Shown: piece after piece, positions 15,456 to 22,163 of the stretch | Numbering within the stretch: the stretch's first letter is position 1 | Layout of the letters: every line of letters starts with the position of its first letter | Source: Faecousia sp. | Lineage (GTDB): Bacteria; Bacillota; Clostridia; Oscillospirales; Oscillospiraceae | Direction: 5' to 3' | Assembly: GCA_029258495.1 (NCBI GenBank) | Contig: JARHYV010000321.1 | Coordinates: forward strand, 1 to 24,888 | Length of the DNA: 24,888 bases | Made by a program: the position numbers and the translations under genes | The notes under the pieces: model-generated | The model's database searches: none | The model's input: only the letters and a program-made list of their open reading frames with translations | What the model was told of the DNA's origin: nothing

Positions 15456-15995
15456 TTAATCATAGATGTACATTCCAAAGAATGACAACTGTCTGGGGCC
15501 GCAATCATAATCCATCTCACATCGATCCGCCAGTTTCTTGACAAAGACACAATAGGCAGACATGCAGGAGTATTGCAGATCCGGAAAACGACAGGGCTTT
15601 GCCTGTGTGATGGCACAGGGCTTACATAGACTGCAGCCGCTGGCACCCACCAGAAATCCGTCACAAGCCTCTGCTCTGGCTTGCTTCATCAGGCGGATCG
15701 CTGATGCATTGTGCGCACCCTTCGCCTGTTTGATCGCCGATGTATCAGAATAATCCTCAATATCCCAAATGGTTTGCAGAACCAGTGCTTTTTTATGGGA
15801 CAAAACCTTTTGTTTCATATATTCCGGCGAACCGCAATCAGGGGGACACGAATAATTCACCCCATACTGTCCGCAAAGGTTTTCTTCGCAAAAAGGTCGA
15901 AAAGACGGATCGAACACGATATCTGCGGTATCGATCACCACCGCTGCTGCAAAGCCTTCGTCCACTGCACACTGAACCAAATGCTCATCGGTCAT
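15456..15995 (-). CDS. DUF2284 family, predicted metal-binding protein under a cobalamin riboswitch
   Basis: 179 residues with 14 cysteines. Grouped motifs are C36-x4-C41-x8-C50-x3-C54 (within NYSCPPDCGSP), C121-x2-C124-x2-C127, C135, C144-x4-C149 and C159/C165. This pattern fits the DUF2284 family, annotated as predicted metal-binding and possibly holding Fe-S or other metal centres. No signal peptide or membrane segment is seen, so it is cytoplasmic. The ATG at 15995 has AGAGGTG 5 nt upstream. It is a single-gene unit preceded by a long leader with a cobalamin aptamer, so its expression should fall when cobalamin is plentiful. A role in corrinoid or cobalt handling, or as a B12-independent substitute, is inferred only from this control. 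Confidence 0.85.
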   Translation of the reverse strand: MTDEHLVQCAVDEGFAAAVVIDTADIVFDPSFRPFCEENLCGQYGVNYSCPPDCGSPEYMKQKVLSHKKALVLQTIWDIEDYSDTSAIKQAKGAHNASAIRLMKQARAEACDGFLVGASGCSLCKPCAITQAKPCRFPDLQYSCMSAYCVFVKKLADRCEMDYDCGPRQLSFFGMYIYD

Positions 15996-16049
15996 ACGAA
16001 CACCTCTTTTGAATCGAAAAAATCATTTGCAATGCTGCTTTGGATCCCT

Positions 16050-16211
16050 GCTGCACACAATAATCCGTGCAGCCTGAATCAGTGTTTGGTGCGCTGCACC
16101 CGGAAGGGCTACCCGAAAAGAAGGGGGAAACTTTTCGGCATCCGAGTACAGCAAAGGCTGCGGCAACTCTGTATACAGAATTGCTGCAGCCGTTTTTATG
16201 CACCAAATACT
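16050..16211. other. Multi-hairpin structured element between riboswitch and DUF2284 gene
   Basis: Four inverted repeats are packed here. H1: GCTGCAC 16050-16056 / GTGCAGC 16067-16073. H2: 16081-16092 / 16200-16211, 12 bp enclosing about 107 nt. H3: CCGAAAAG 16113-16120 / CTTTTCGG 16131-16138. H4: 16156-16166 / 16181-16191. H2 and H4 each contain a pair that is G-U on the plus strand but A-C on the minus strand, and H4 is followed on the plus strand by G and five T. That favours a plus-strand RNA or terminator. On the minus strand it would be part of the 5' leader and expression platform. No ORF with family features was found in it. Confidence 0.5.
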
Positions 16212-16249
16212 ACCAGTCCCCGTACTTGCAGGTTCTGGTAAAAAGCATC

Positions 16250-16432
16250 GTTTAAGCAGTTCTCCTGACTTACGCATCAGCAGTATCCGCAAGGCCTTCT
16301 CAGAGTTACCTCCAATGACCGGCTTTCGCCAAATGCGGACACCTCCACGCTCACAGTGGCGGTACCGTTCGTGAATTACACACGATTCTCGATTATCCCC
16401 AAAATCTGTTACCAATAAAGGGGCACTCAAAC
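16250..16432 (-). promoter_or_regulatory. Cobalamin riboswitch aptamer
   Basis: Read on the minus strand, it contains the diagnostic GCCACTGTGA (16360-16351) and a near-perfect B12 box AAGTCAGGAGAACTGC (16271-16256). P1 can form between GTTTGAG (16432-16426) and CTTAAAC (16256-16250). The GGGATAAT and TGTGTAATTCACG segments occupy the expected places before the conserved core. The order and spacing match the cobalamin family. The next gene on this strand is the DUF2284 gene, about 255 nt downstream. No standard minus-strand terminator hairpin with a T run was found, so the mode of output (translational, Rho-dependent or other) is open. Confidence 0.93.
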
Positions 16433-16453
16433 TGATATTCTCTTTTCGCACTA

Positions 16454-16482
16454 AGAATATCACCGTCGATTCCATTTGTCAA
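16454..16482 (-). promoter_or_regulatory. Promoter of the riboswitch / DUF2284 transcript
   Basis: Minus strand: -35 TTGACA (16482-16477), 17-nt spacer, -10 TATTCT (16459-16454). The predicted start near 16447 lies about 15 nt before the aptamer P1 helix, which supports both predictions. Confidence 0.75.
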
Positions 16483-17056
16483 CGATTTTCTAAACCATCA
16501 TCCCGGAGTATCCCCCGAGCAAGGTTATGAAATTTGACAATCTGCTCTGTGCTACATTGAAAAGTGCTGTTATTTCTACCGAAAGAACCCAGGATTTTCA
16601 TAGAAATACGCGTTATTTTCACATAATAAACCAAATCTTCATATCAGAATACGATATTCGCGAACGATTCCGTATCCTTGTATATATCGTACACGCTAAC
16701 CCGGGATCTCTCCCATGAATTTCGAATACTTTTTATAACACCCCACAAAGATAGACGCGGCTGCACAGCTGAAACACAGATCAGGCTTGTAAGGGGTGCC
16801 TCCCAGCAATTATCCGTCAGGCGGATCAACGCACCTTCAATTCCTATGTTTCGTCCCCATATTCCTTTTCACACAAAGCCACAGCCCCAAGGATCGCCTG
16901 CCCTATCCAACCTTCTATCAGCGTATTCAACATATTCCCTCTCTCAATTCAACACATGCTTGTAACAATGTAACAAGTATGTAATTTTGTAACAATCGCT
17001 GTATTTTTCTGCCGTTTTTCACAATGTAAAATGTAACGAAAATTTGAATTCTCCCC
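16483..17056. other. Intergenic region without a recognised gene
   Basis: About 570 bp between the divergent DUF2284 and feoB promoters. Short open frames exist on both strands, but none shows family motifs or a convincing ribosome binding site. It contains an imperfect inverted repeat (CACCCCACAA at 16739-16748 with TTGTAAGGGGTG at 16787-16798) and, at its right end, a cluster of TGTAAC repeats. No feoA gene is present. It may hold an unrecognised small RNA or be decayed sequence; nothing more can be supported. Confidence 0.6.
16961..17037 (+). repeat. TGTAAC direct-repeat cluster upstream of the feoB promoter
   Basis: Six near-identical hexamers begin at 16961, 16969, 16980, 16988, 17025 and 17032: TGTAAC, TGTAAC, TGTAAT, TGTAAC, TGTAAA, TGTAAC. 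They lie as a group of four plus a pair ending 19 nt before the feoB -35. Direct repeats placed like this are typical of binding sites for response regulators or other activators. No candidate binder is identified, although an AraC-type regulator lies downstream of feoB. Confidence 0.55.
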
Positions 17057-17085
17057 TTGACAAACAACTATGTATGCGCTAAGAT
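17057..17085 (+). promoter_or_regulatory. feoB promoter
   Basis: -35 TTGACA (17057-17062), 17-nt spacer, -10 TAAGAT (17080-17085). The predicted start at about 17092 coincides with the first DtxR-type palindrome. This gives feoB a leader of about 295 nt. Confidence 0.75.
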
Positions 17086-17092
17086 GTACGAG

Positions 17093-17142
17093 GTTAGTAG
17101 ATACTAACCATTCTGTTCGCCAACATGTTAGGTATCGCTAAC
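17093..17142 (+). promoter_or_regulatory. Two DtxR-type operator palindromes in the feoB leader
   Basis: GTTAGTAGATACTAAC at 17093-17108 (7-2-7 inverted repeat) begins 7 nt after the -10. GTTAGGTATCGCTAAC lies at 17127-17142 with GTTAG/CTAAC arms. Centre-to-centre distance is 34 bp, about three helical turns. The same motif occurs upstream of the DUF2325 operon and of the DtxR-family gene. Binding by that regulator is inferred, not shown. Confidence 0.75.
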
Positions 17143-17181
17143 CAAACGGATCAAACGATCTTTGGAATGGGTGATGACCAC

Positions 17182-17257
17182 AAAACGGCACAGAGCCTTT
17201 GCCATTCGCAGCTGACTGATACTAACGCAGATCGACCCACACGGCAGATGCCGTTTT
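17182..17257 (+). promoter_or_regulatory. Attenuator-like alternative pairings in the feoB leader
   Basis: AAAACGGCA (17182-17190) can pair with TGCCGTTTT (17249-17257), 9 bp. Alternatively ACGGC (17241-17245) and GCCGT (17250-17254) form a short hairpin followed by TTTCTATTT, resembling a weak terminator. The two pairings share 17250-17254 and exclude each other. This could attenuate feoB transcription, but no known riboswitch signature was recognised. Confidence 0.35.
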
Positions 17258-17287
17258 CTATTTGCGCATTGGTTAGGCATGGGTAAC
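17211..17287 (+). promoter_or_regulatory. Two weaker DtxR-type operator sites in the feoB leader
   Basis: GCTGACTGATACTAAC (17211-17226) keeps the full right arm of the operator, and GTTAGGCATGGGTAAC (17272-17287) keeps the left arm with GTAAC on the right. With the two strong sites they bring the count in this leader to four. They may be auxiliary sites or chance. Confidence 0.4.
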
Positions 17288-17387
17288 TCCGTTGAAGACG
17301 CTGTCTGTAATGCAGTACGCTGTTCGATCCGGTGTAAAAGCTGTAAATTGATCCACTAAGGATTTAGAATAAGAGGAGGAATCTACC

Positions 17388-19385
17388 ATGAGAATTGCTT
17401 TGACAGGCAATCCTAACAGCGGTAAAACCACCATGTACAATGCGCTGACCGGTCGTAACGAGCGTGTCGGCAACTGGGCCGGTGTTACCGTTGAGAAGAA
17501 AGAACATCCAATTAAGAAGAGTTTTTACAACAGCAGTGAGGAACTGATCGCAGTTGACCTGCCCGGTGCATACTCCATGTCCCCGTTCACCTCTGAAGAG
17601 AGCATCACAAGCTCTTATGTAAGAAACGAAAACCCCGATGTCATCATCAACATCGTCGATGCCACCAACCTGAGCCGCAGCCTGTTCTTTACCACGCAGC
17701 TGCTGGAGCTGGGCATCCCCGTTGTCGTTGCACTGAACAAGACCGATATCAACGATAAGAAGGAAACCAAGATCGACGCTGATGCCCTTTCTGCAAAGCT
17801 GGGCTGCCCCGTTGTGAAGACCATTTCCACTTCTGCTACCGGTCTGCAGGAAGTCGTTCAGAAGGCTGCCGAAAGCAGAGGCAGAGCACAGCGCGCTCCC
17901 TACACACAGGGCAATATCGACCTGACCAGCAAGCAGGCGGTTGAAGATGCTGATAAAAAGCGCTTTACCTTTGTCAACGGCATCGTTTCCAAGGTTGAGA
18001 CCCGTAAGATCCTGACCAAGGAAAAGAACTTTCAGGATAAGATCGACGCCATCCTGACCAACCGCTGGCTGGGTATCCCCATCTTTGCTGTGGTCATGTT
18101 CCTGGTGTTCGATATTTCCCAGTCCACTCTCGGCCCGTTCCTTGCCGATACATTGGTCGGTTGGATCGAGATTTTCCAAGGCTGGGTCGCAGGTCTTGTA
18201 GAAAACGCATCTCCCCTGCTGCAGTCCCTTCTGGTTGACGGCATCATCGGCGGTGTCGGCGCCGTTGTCGGTTTCCTGCCTCTGGTCATGGTCATGTACT
18301 TCCTGATCGCACTTCTGGAAGACTGCGGCTATATGGCTCGTGTTTCCGTCGTTCTCGACCCCATCTTCAAGAAGGTCGGTCTGTCCGGCAAGTCCGTTAT
18401 TCCCTTTGTCATCGGCACCGGCTGCGCAATCCCCGGCATCATGGCATGCCGTACCATCCGCAACGAGCGTGAGCGCAGAGCCACCGCTATGCTGACTCCC
18501 TTCATGCCCTGTGGTGCAAAGCTGCCTGTTATCGCCCTGTTCGCCGGCGTTTTCTTCGCTGATGCATCTTGGGTCGGCACTCTGATGTACTTTGTGGGTA
18601 TCCTTCTGATCTTCCTCGGTGCTCTTCTGGTCAACAAGATCTCCGGCTATAAGAACCGGAAGTCCTTCTTCATCATGGAGCTGCCCGAGTACAAGGTTCC
18701 CTCTCTCAAGCGTGCATTCATTTCCATGTGCGGCCGTGGCTGGGCATATATCGTCAAGGCCGGCACCATCATCCTGCTGTGCAACACCGCTGTTCAGATC
18801 ATGCAGAGCTTCAACTGGAGCTTCCAGCTGGTAGAAGAAGGCATGGAGAGCACCTCCATCCTTGCATCCATTGCATCTCCCTTTGCTGTGCTGCTGGTGC
18901 CTCTGGGCTTTGGTGTGTGGCAGCTGGCTGCCGCATCCATCACCGGCTTTATCGCAAAGGAGAATGTGGTCGGCACTCTGGCTGTGTGCTATGGTGTCAC
19001 CAACTTCATTGATATCGAAGAAAATGCACTGATCGGCGGTGCAACCGAAGTTGCAACCATCCTGCATTTGACCAAGGCTGCCGCTCTGGCTTGCCTGATG
19101 TTCAACCTGTACACACCTCCCTGCTTTGCAGCACTGGGTGCTATGCACTCTGAGATCAAGGATCGCAAGTGGATGTTCGGCGGCATCGCTCTGCAGCTGT
19201 GCACCGGCTATACCGTAGCTTTCCTGGTCTACCAGATCGGTACCCTGATCACCACCGGCGCTGTGGGCTCCGGTTTCCTGCCCGGTCTGATCGCCGTTGC
19301 TGTTATGGCAGGTTTCGTAACCTACCTGTGCATCAATGCGGACAAGAAGCTGAACGCTGAATACGCATTGAGCGGAAAGAAGTAA
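17388..19385 (+). CDS. feoB: Ferrous iron transporter FeoB
   Basis: 665 residues. FeoB carries Fe(II) across the cytoplasmic membrane and has an N-terminal GTPase. G motifs: G1 GNPNSGKT (residues 7-14), G3 DLPG (57-60), G4 NKTD (117-120), G5 SAT near 149. The membrane part begins near residue 225 with the two gate segments: GTGCAIPGIMACR near 343 and MPCGAKLPV near 373, each with the conserved Cys. There is no FeoA gene or fused FeoA domain. AGAGGAGG precedes the ATG. Arg, Val and Lys codons look more restricted than in neighbours (many CGT, GTT, AAG), which suggests high expression. The long leader carries DtxR-type operators, consistent with iron repression. Confidence 0.97.
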   Translation: MRIALTGNPNSGKTTMYNALTGRNERVGNWAGVTVEKKEHPIKKSFYNSSEELIAVDLPGAYSMSPFTSEESITSSYVRNENPDVIINIVDATNLSRSLFFTTQLLELGIPVVVALNKTDINDKKETKIDADALSAKLGCPVVKTISTSATGLQEVVQKAAESRGRAQRAPYTQGNIDLTSKQAVEDADKKRFTFVNGIVSKVETRKILTKEKNFQDKIDAILTNRWLGIPIFAVVMFLVFDISQSTLGPFLADTLVGWIEIFQGWVAGLVENASPLLQSLLVDGIIGGVGAVVGFLPLVMVMYFLIALLEDCGYMARVSVVLDPIFKKVGLSGKSVIPFVIGTGCAIPGIMACRTIRNERERRATAMLTPFMPCGAKLPVIALFAGVFFADASWVGTLMYFVGILLIFLGALLVNKISGYKNRKSFFIMELPEYKVPSLKRAFISMCGRGWAYIVKAGTIILLCNTAVQIMQSFNWSFQLVEEGMESTSILASIASPFAVLLVPLGFGVWQLAAASITGFIAKENVVGTLAVCYGVTNFIDIEENALIGGATEVATILHLTKAAALACLMFNLYTPPCFAALGAMHSEIKDRKWMFGGIALQLCTGYTVAFLVYQIGTLITTGAVGSGFLPGLIAVAVMAGFVTYLCINADKKLNAEYALSGKK

Positions 19386-19389
19386 TCCT

Positions 19390-19581
19390 ATGGCTGATTT
19401 TATCATTATTGCAATTCTTGTTGTAATTCTGGGCGCTGCTGCGTGGTATATCCGCAAGGCGAAAAAAAGCGGCAAGAAGTGCATCGGCTGCCCTGACGGC
19501 TGCTCCTCCAAATCCGGTGAAAGCAGCTGTTCCTGCGGCGGATCCTGCGGATCAGGTTGTTCCTGTCACGCAGATCACTGA
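19390..19581 (+). CDS. FeoB-associated Cys-rich membrane protein
   Basis: 63 residues, starting 4 nt after the feoB stop, so it is co-transcribed and probably co-translated. One N-terminal membrane helix (ADFIIIAILVVILGAAAWYI) is followed by a basic stretch and a Cys-rich tail (CIGCPDGC, then CSCGGSCGSGCSCHADH). This matches the small partner found after feoB in many Firmicutes. A role in passing or sensing Fe(II) at the FeoB cytoplasmic side has been proposed for the family; it may replace FeoA here. Confidence 0.93.
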   Translation: MADFIIIAILVVILGAAAWYIRKAKKSGKKCIGCPDGCSSKSGESSCSCGGSCGSGCSCHADH

Positions 19582-19586
19582 TCATT

Positions 19587-19625
19587 ATGGGAGGCGTAAT
19601 TCATTTGCGCCTCCCATTTTCTTAT
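19587..19625 (+). terminator. Terminator after the feoB pair
   Basis: Stem ATGGGAGGCG (19587-19596) / CGCCTCCCAT (19608-19617) with an 11-nt loop, followed by TTTCTTAT. The T run is interrupted, so termination may be partial. The AraC-type gene starts only 14 nt later with no separate promoter, which suggests it is expressed by read-through. Confidence 0.75.
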
Positions 19626-19638
19626 AGGTGGAAAAATT

Positions 19639-20616
19639 ATGGAACACGAAATGACAGAAAATACCTTGTTTGGATACCAAGCCACTGCCTTGACCGCAGG
19701 GCAGAACGATGCCGTATATGTCTTCCCCGAGGCAGACGGCGAAGTCCGGATGCACTACTACTCCGTATTTCCCGGGATCGCTCTGGTATACGAGGATGTT
19801 CACTCCCACATGTGCAATTTCCGGCGCAGGATATCCGACCATATTTTTGAGATCCATCACTGCCGGGAAGGGCGTCTGGAGGGATCGGCTCAAAATGACC
19901 TGTTCTATATGGGGCCGGGCGATCTTTCCGTATGCCGCCCCAAAGACGGCGCTCATGCGATCCACTATCCCCTGCACCACTACCACGGGATCACCGTGAT
20001 CATCGATGTGGAGCAGGCCCCCCACTGTCTTTCCTGTTTTCTGGCGGATGTGAATGTTCAGCCAAAGACTCTGATGCAGAAATTCTGTCAGAACTCCGAG
20101 GTCTTTGTGGCGCGCTCCATGCCCTCCATCGCCCATGTTTTCGAGGAGCTTTACTCCGTGCCGGACTCCATCCGAACCGGCTATCTGAAGGTGAAGATCC
20201 TGGAGCTGATGCTGTTTCTCAGCAGCATCGATGTCCGGACGGATGAATTTTCCAACCGCTGTTTCTCCAACACCCAGAAGGTACTGGCTGAGAATGTTGC
20301 CGGATATCTGATGGAGCATATGGACGAAAAAATCACCCTTGAACAGCTATGTGAGATCTTTCATGTATCCGGAACCCAGATCAAATCCAGTGTGAAGGGT
20401 GTTTTCGGTGTTTCCCTGTACCACCTGATCCGGATCCAGAAAATGCAGTCCGCTGCAAAGCTGCTGCAGGAAACCGATATGACGATCCTTGAGATCGCCG
20501 GATGCCACGGCTATGACAATCCCAGTAAATTTGCCGGAGCATTCAAAGCGGTAGTCGGCGTCACCCCGAAGGAATTCCGAAACATGCCCATTCCGTTGGA
20601 AAATATCTTCTCGTGA
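19639..20616 (+). CDS. AraC-family transcriptional regulator
   Basis: 325 residues. The C-terminal ~100 residues form two helix-turn-helix motifs of the AraC type: ITLEQLCEIFHVSGTQIKSSVKGVFGVSLYHLI and MTILEIAGCHGYDNPSKFAGAFKAVVGVTPKEFR (given only in part by position, about residues 233-320). The N-terminal region is His- and Cys-containing (HHCREG, HHYHG, HCLSC), so metal or small-ligand sensing is possible. AGGTGG lies about 7 nt upstream of the ATG. AraC-type regulators next to iron-uptake genes are common and often activate siderophore or iron operons; its targets here are unknown. Confidence 0.9.
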   Translation: MEHEMTENTLFGYQATALTAGQNDAVYVFPEADGEVRMHYYSVFPGIALVYEDVHSHMCNFRRRISDHIFEIHHCREGRLEGSAQNDLFYMGPGDLSVCRPKDGAHAIHYPLHHYHGITVIIDVEQAPHCLSCFLADVNVQPKTLMQKFCQNSEVFVARSMPSIAHVFEELYSVPDSIRTGYLKVKILELMLFLSSIDVRTDEFSNRCFSNTQKVLAENVAGYLMEHMDEKITLEQLCEIFHVSGTQIKSSVKGVFGVSLYHLIRIQKMQSAAKLLQETDMTILEIAGCHGYDNPSKFAGAFKAVVGVTPKEFRNMPIPLENIFS

Positions 20617-20644
20617 TCTCTCATGCACTGAGCATTTGTCCAAA

Positions 20645-20690
20645 TGGAGCCTGATTCCGTCCGATTGGAGCGGAACAGGCTCCTTCTTCG
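20645..20690 (+). terminator. Terminator after the AraC-type gene
   Basis: Long stem: GGAGCCTG (20645-20652) pairs with CAGGCTCC (20676-20683), extended inward by TTCCG (20654-20658) with CGGAA (20671-20675). A T-rich run TTCTTCGTT follows. Strong hairpin, imperfect T tract. Confidence 0.8.
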
Positions 20691-20735
20691 TTGTATGATA
20701 TCAGCATCCTAACTGACACCGATCCTCTTCGGGTT

Positions 20736-20753
20736 GGTTAGTTAAAACTAACC
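20736..20753 (+). promoter_or_regulatory. DtxR-type operator of the DUF2325-DUF3793-flavodoxin operon
   Basis: GGTTAGTTAAAACTAACC, a perfect 8-2-8 palindrome, the most symmetric copy of the motif in the window. It lies 19 nt before the DUF2325 ATG, just upstream of the AGGAG. A confident -35/-10 pair was not found; CTGACA at 20713-20718 with TTAGTT at 20738-20743 has a 19-nt spacer and is weak. Confidence 0.75.
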
Positions 20754-20772
20754 AAAAGGAGTATGATACACC

Positions 20773-21051
20773 ATGAGTGTTGTGATTGTAGGTGGAAACG
20801 AACGGATGAGCCGTCGTTATAAGGAGCTATGTGAGCAATACAACTGTACCGCAAAGGTCATCATTGAAATGAATGGCGCTCTGCGTAATATGGGCACACC
20901 GGATCTTCTCGTCCTGTTTACCAATACGGTTTCCCACAAAATGGTGAACTGTGCACTCAGCAGCATCAAGGGGCAGAATGTTAATGTGGCCCGCTGTCAT
21001 TCCAGTTCCATGTCTGCCCTGCGCAGCATTCTGGATGAGCATGTAGGATAA
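20773..21051 (+). CDS. DUF2325 domain protein
   Basis: 92 residues, the small stand-alone DUF2325 type: an N-terminal beta strand MSVVIVGGNERM, a central segment LLVLFTNTVSHKMVNCALS, and a C-terminal helix. The family has a Rossmann-like appearance but no established activity. AGGAG lies 11 nt before the ATG. It is the first gene of a three-gene unit with DUF3793 and a flavodoxin, directly behind a DtxR-type palindrome, so induction under iron limitation is expected. No membrane segment. Confidence 0.9.
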   Translation: MSVVIVGGNERMSRRYKELCEQYNCTAKVIIEMNGALRNMGTPDLLVLFTNTVSHKMVNCALSSIKGQNVNVARCHSSSMSALRSILDEHVG

Positions 21052-21062
21052 GGAGGCTTGGC

Positions 21063-21614
21063 ATGTCCGAGGAACTGTTTATTCGTCACTGCTCGCCCAC
21101 GCTGGCACGACTGAAAGCCGGCAGCATGTTTTCCTGCCCATGTCATTCCCGCAAGGAGCTGACGGAATATCTATGTCGGGTGAACCGCGTTCTGGTTCCC
21201 AAGGGACTCCGGGTACTCCCCCTGCGCCAGAGAAACGGCCGTGCGCTGATTTATGTCTACCGACCCAAGGCCATTGAGAAGGTATTGAAGGATCAGCTTG
21301 CACTCTCTGTTCTGGACAGATACGGATACACCGACCCCCATGTAGAGCAGTGTGTATGCCGATTGGTGAGCCGTTTCCAGTCCTCTGAGGAATTCCCCCA
21401 TGAGGTCGGACTGTTTCTGGGCTATCCGCCGGAGGATGTATGTGGGTTCATCGAAAACAAGGCATGCGGACAGAAATGCGTCGGATGCTGGAAGGTTTAC
21501 GGCGATGAAGATGCCGCCAAAAAGACCTTCGCCCTGTACAAGAAGTGTACGGATATCTATTGCTCCCAATGGGAAAAAGGAAAAAGCATCGAACAGCTGA
21601 CAGTTGCCGGCTGA
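21063..21614 (+). CDS. DUF3793 family protein
   Basis: 183 residues. It shows the family's typical C-terminal block: HEVGLFLGYPPEDVCGFI, then GCWKVYGDEDAAKKTFALYK and KKCTDIYCSQW. Eleven cysteines are present, several in pairs (CPC near residue 25, CVC, CGQKCVGC), so metal or heme-related chemistry is conceivable, but the family has no proven function. AAGGAGG precedes the ATG closely, and the gene begins 12 nt after the DUF2325 stop. In Clostridia it is often found beside flavodoxin and iron-transport genes, as here. Confidence 0.9.
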   Translation: MSEELFIRHCSPTLARLKAGSMFSCPCHSRKELTEYLCRVNRVLVPKGLRVLPLRQRNGRALIYVYRPKAIEKVLKDQLALSVLDRYGYTDPHVEQCVCRLVSRFQSSEEFPHEVGLFLGYPPEDVCGFIENKACGQKCVGCWKVYGDEDAAKKTFALYKKCTDIYCSQWEKGKSIEQLTVAG

Positions 21615-21645
21615 TTCGTAAATAAAGAAAGGTTGATTGAATATT

Positions 21646-22071
21646 ATGTCTAAGATTGCAGTTGTTTATTGGAGCGGTACAGGCAACACCGAGGCTATGG
21701 CCTCTGAGGTAGCAGACGGTGCAAGAGCAAAAGGCGCCGAAGTGCTGCTGACAAACTGTGCCGATTTCTCTTCTGATATGATGGATACATACGATGCGAT
21801 TGCCTTTGGCTGTCCCTCCATGGGCTCTGAGGTTCTGGAAGAGGATGAATTCCAGCCGCTGTTTGACTCCTGCCAGAGCAAGCTGGGCGGCAAGAAGATC
21901 GCACTGTTCGGTTCCTACGGTTGGGGTGACGGCGAATGGATGCGCAACTGGGAGGACACCTGCCGGGATGCCGGTGCGGTTCTCGTGTGTGACAGTGTGA
22001 TCTGTCAGGAAACTCCCGATGACGAAGCAAACGAAGCGTGCCAGGCACTCGGCGCTGCTTTGACAAATTAA
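21646..22071 (+). CDS. Flavodoxin
   Basis: 141 residues, a short-chain clostridial-type flavodoxin. The FMN-phosphate loop WSGTGNTE spans residues 9-16; the loop near residue 55 is GCPSMGSEVLEE, and FGSYGWGDGEWM near 88 flanks the isoalloxazine ring. It carries electrons in place of ferredoxin when iron is scarce, which fits the upstream DtxR-type operator and co-transcription with DUF2325 and DUF3793. I chose the ATG at 21646, giving the usual MSKIAVVYWSGTGNTE start, over an in-frame TTG at 21637. Confidence 0.95.
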   Translation: MSKIAVVYWSGTGNTEAMASEVADGARAKGAEVLLTNCADFSSDMMDTYDAIAFGCPSMGSEVLEEDEFQPLFDSCQSKLGGKKIALFGSYGWGDGEWMRNWEDTCRDAGAVLVCDSVICQETPDDEANEACQALGAALTN

Positions 22072-22081
22072 AATACCTCCT

Positions 22082-22115
22082 AAAAAACAAGAGCCTGAAA
22101 AGGCTCTTGTTTTTT
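22082..22115. terminator. Terminator after the flavodoxin gene
   Basis: Stem AAAAAACAAGAGCC / GGCTCTTGTTTTTT, 14 bp with a 6-nt loop. The A/T ends give a T run on both strands, so it could act in both directions. Confidence 0.92.
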
Positions 22116-22163
22116 GCACAAAAAGACTTCAAAATGTTTTCATATTCTACATCATTTGACAGA

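Noticed and set aside
16081..16211. Insertion sequence or MITE
   Set aside because: The 12-bp terminal inverted repeat is suggestive, but no target-site duplication was seen at its ends and only one copy is present in the window; kept as a structured element instead.
16250..16432. Riboswitch control of feoB or the cob operon
   Set aside because: The aptamer is on the minus strand and points away from feoB; the cob operon is on the opposite strand and converges with the DUF2284 gene.
16023..16475. Minus-strand open frame of 150 codons
   Set aside because: It runs through the cobalamin riboswitch aptamer and the hairpin element; the conserved RNA signatures explain this sequence better than a protein.
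16527..16984. Several short plus-strand open frames upstream of feoB (63-95 codons)
   Set aside because: They overlap each other, lack family resemblance, and have poor ribosome binding sites; none resembles FeoA.
17364..19511. Long minus-strand open frame (about 715 codons) opposite feoB
   Set aside because: It is antisense to feoB, with a low-complexity Gln/Asp/His-rich translation typical of a shadow frame; feoB has all its motifs.
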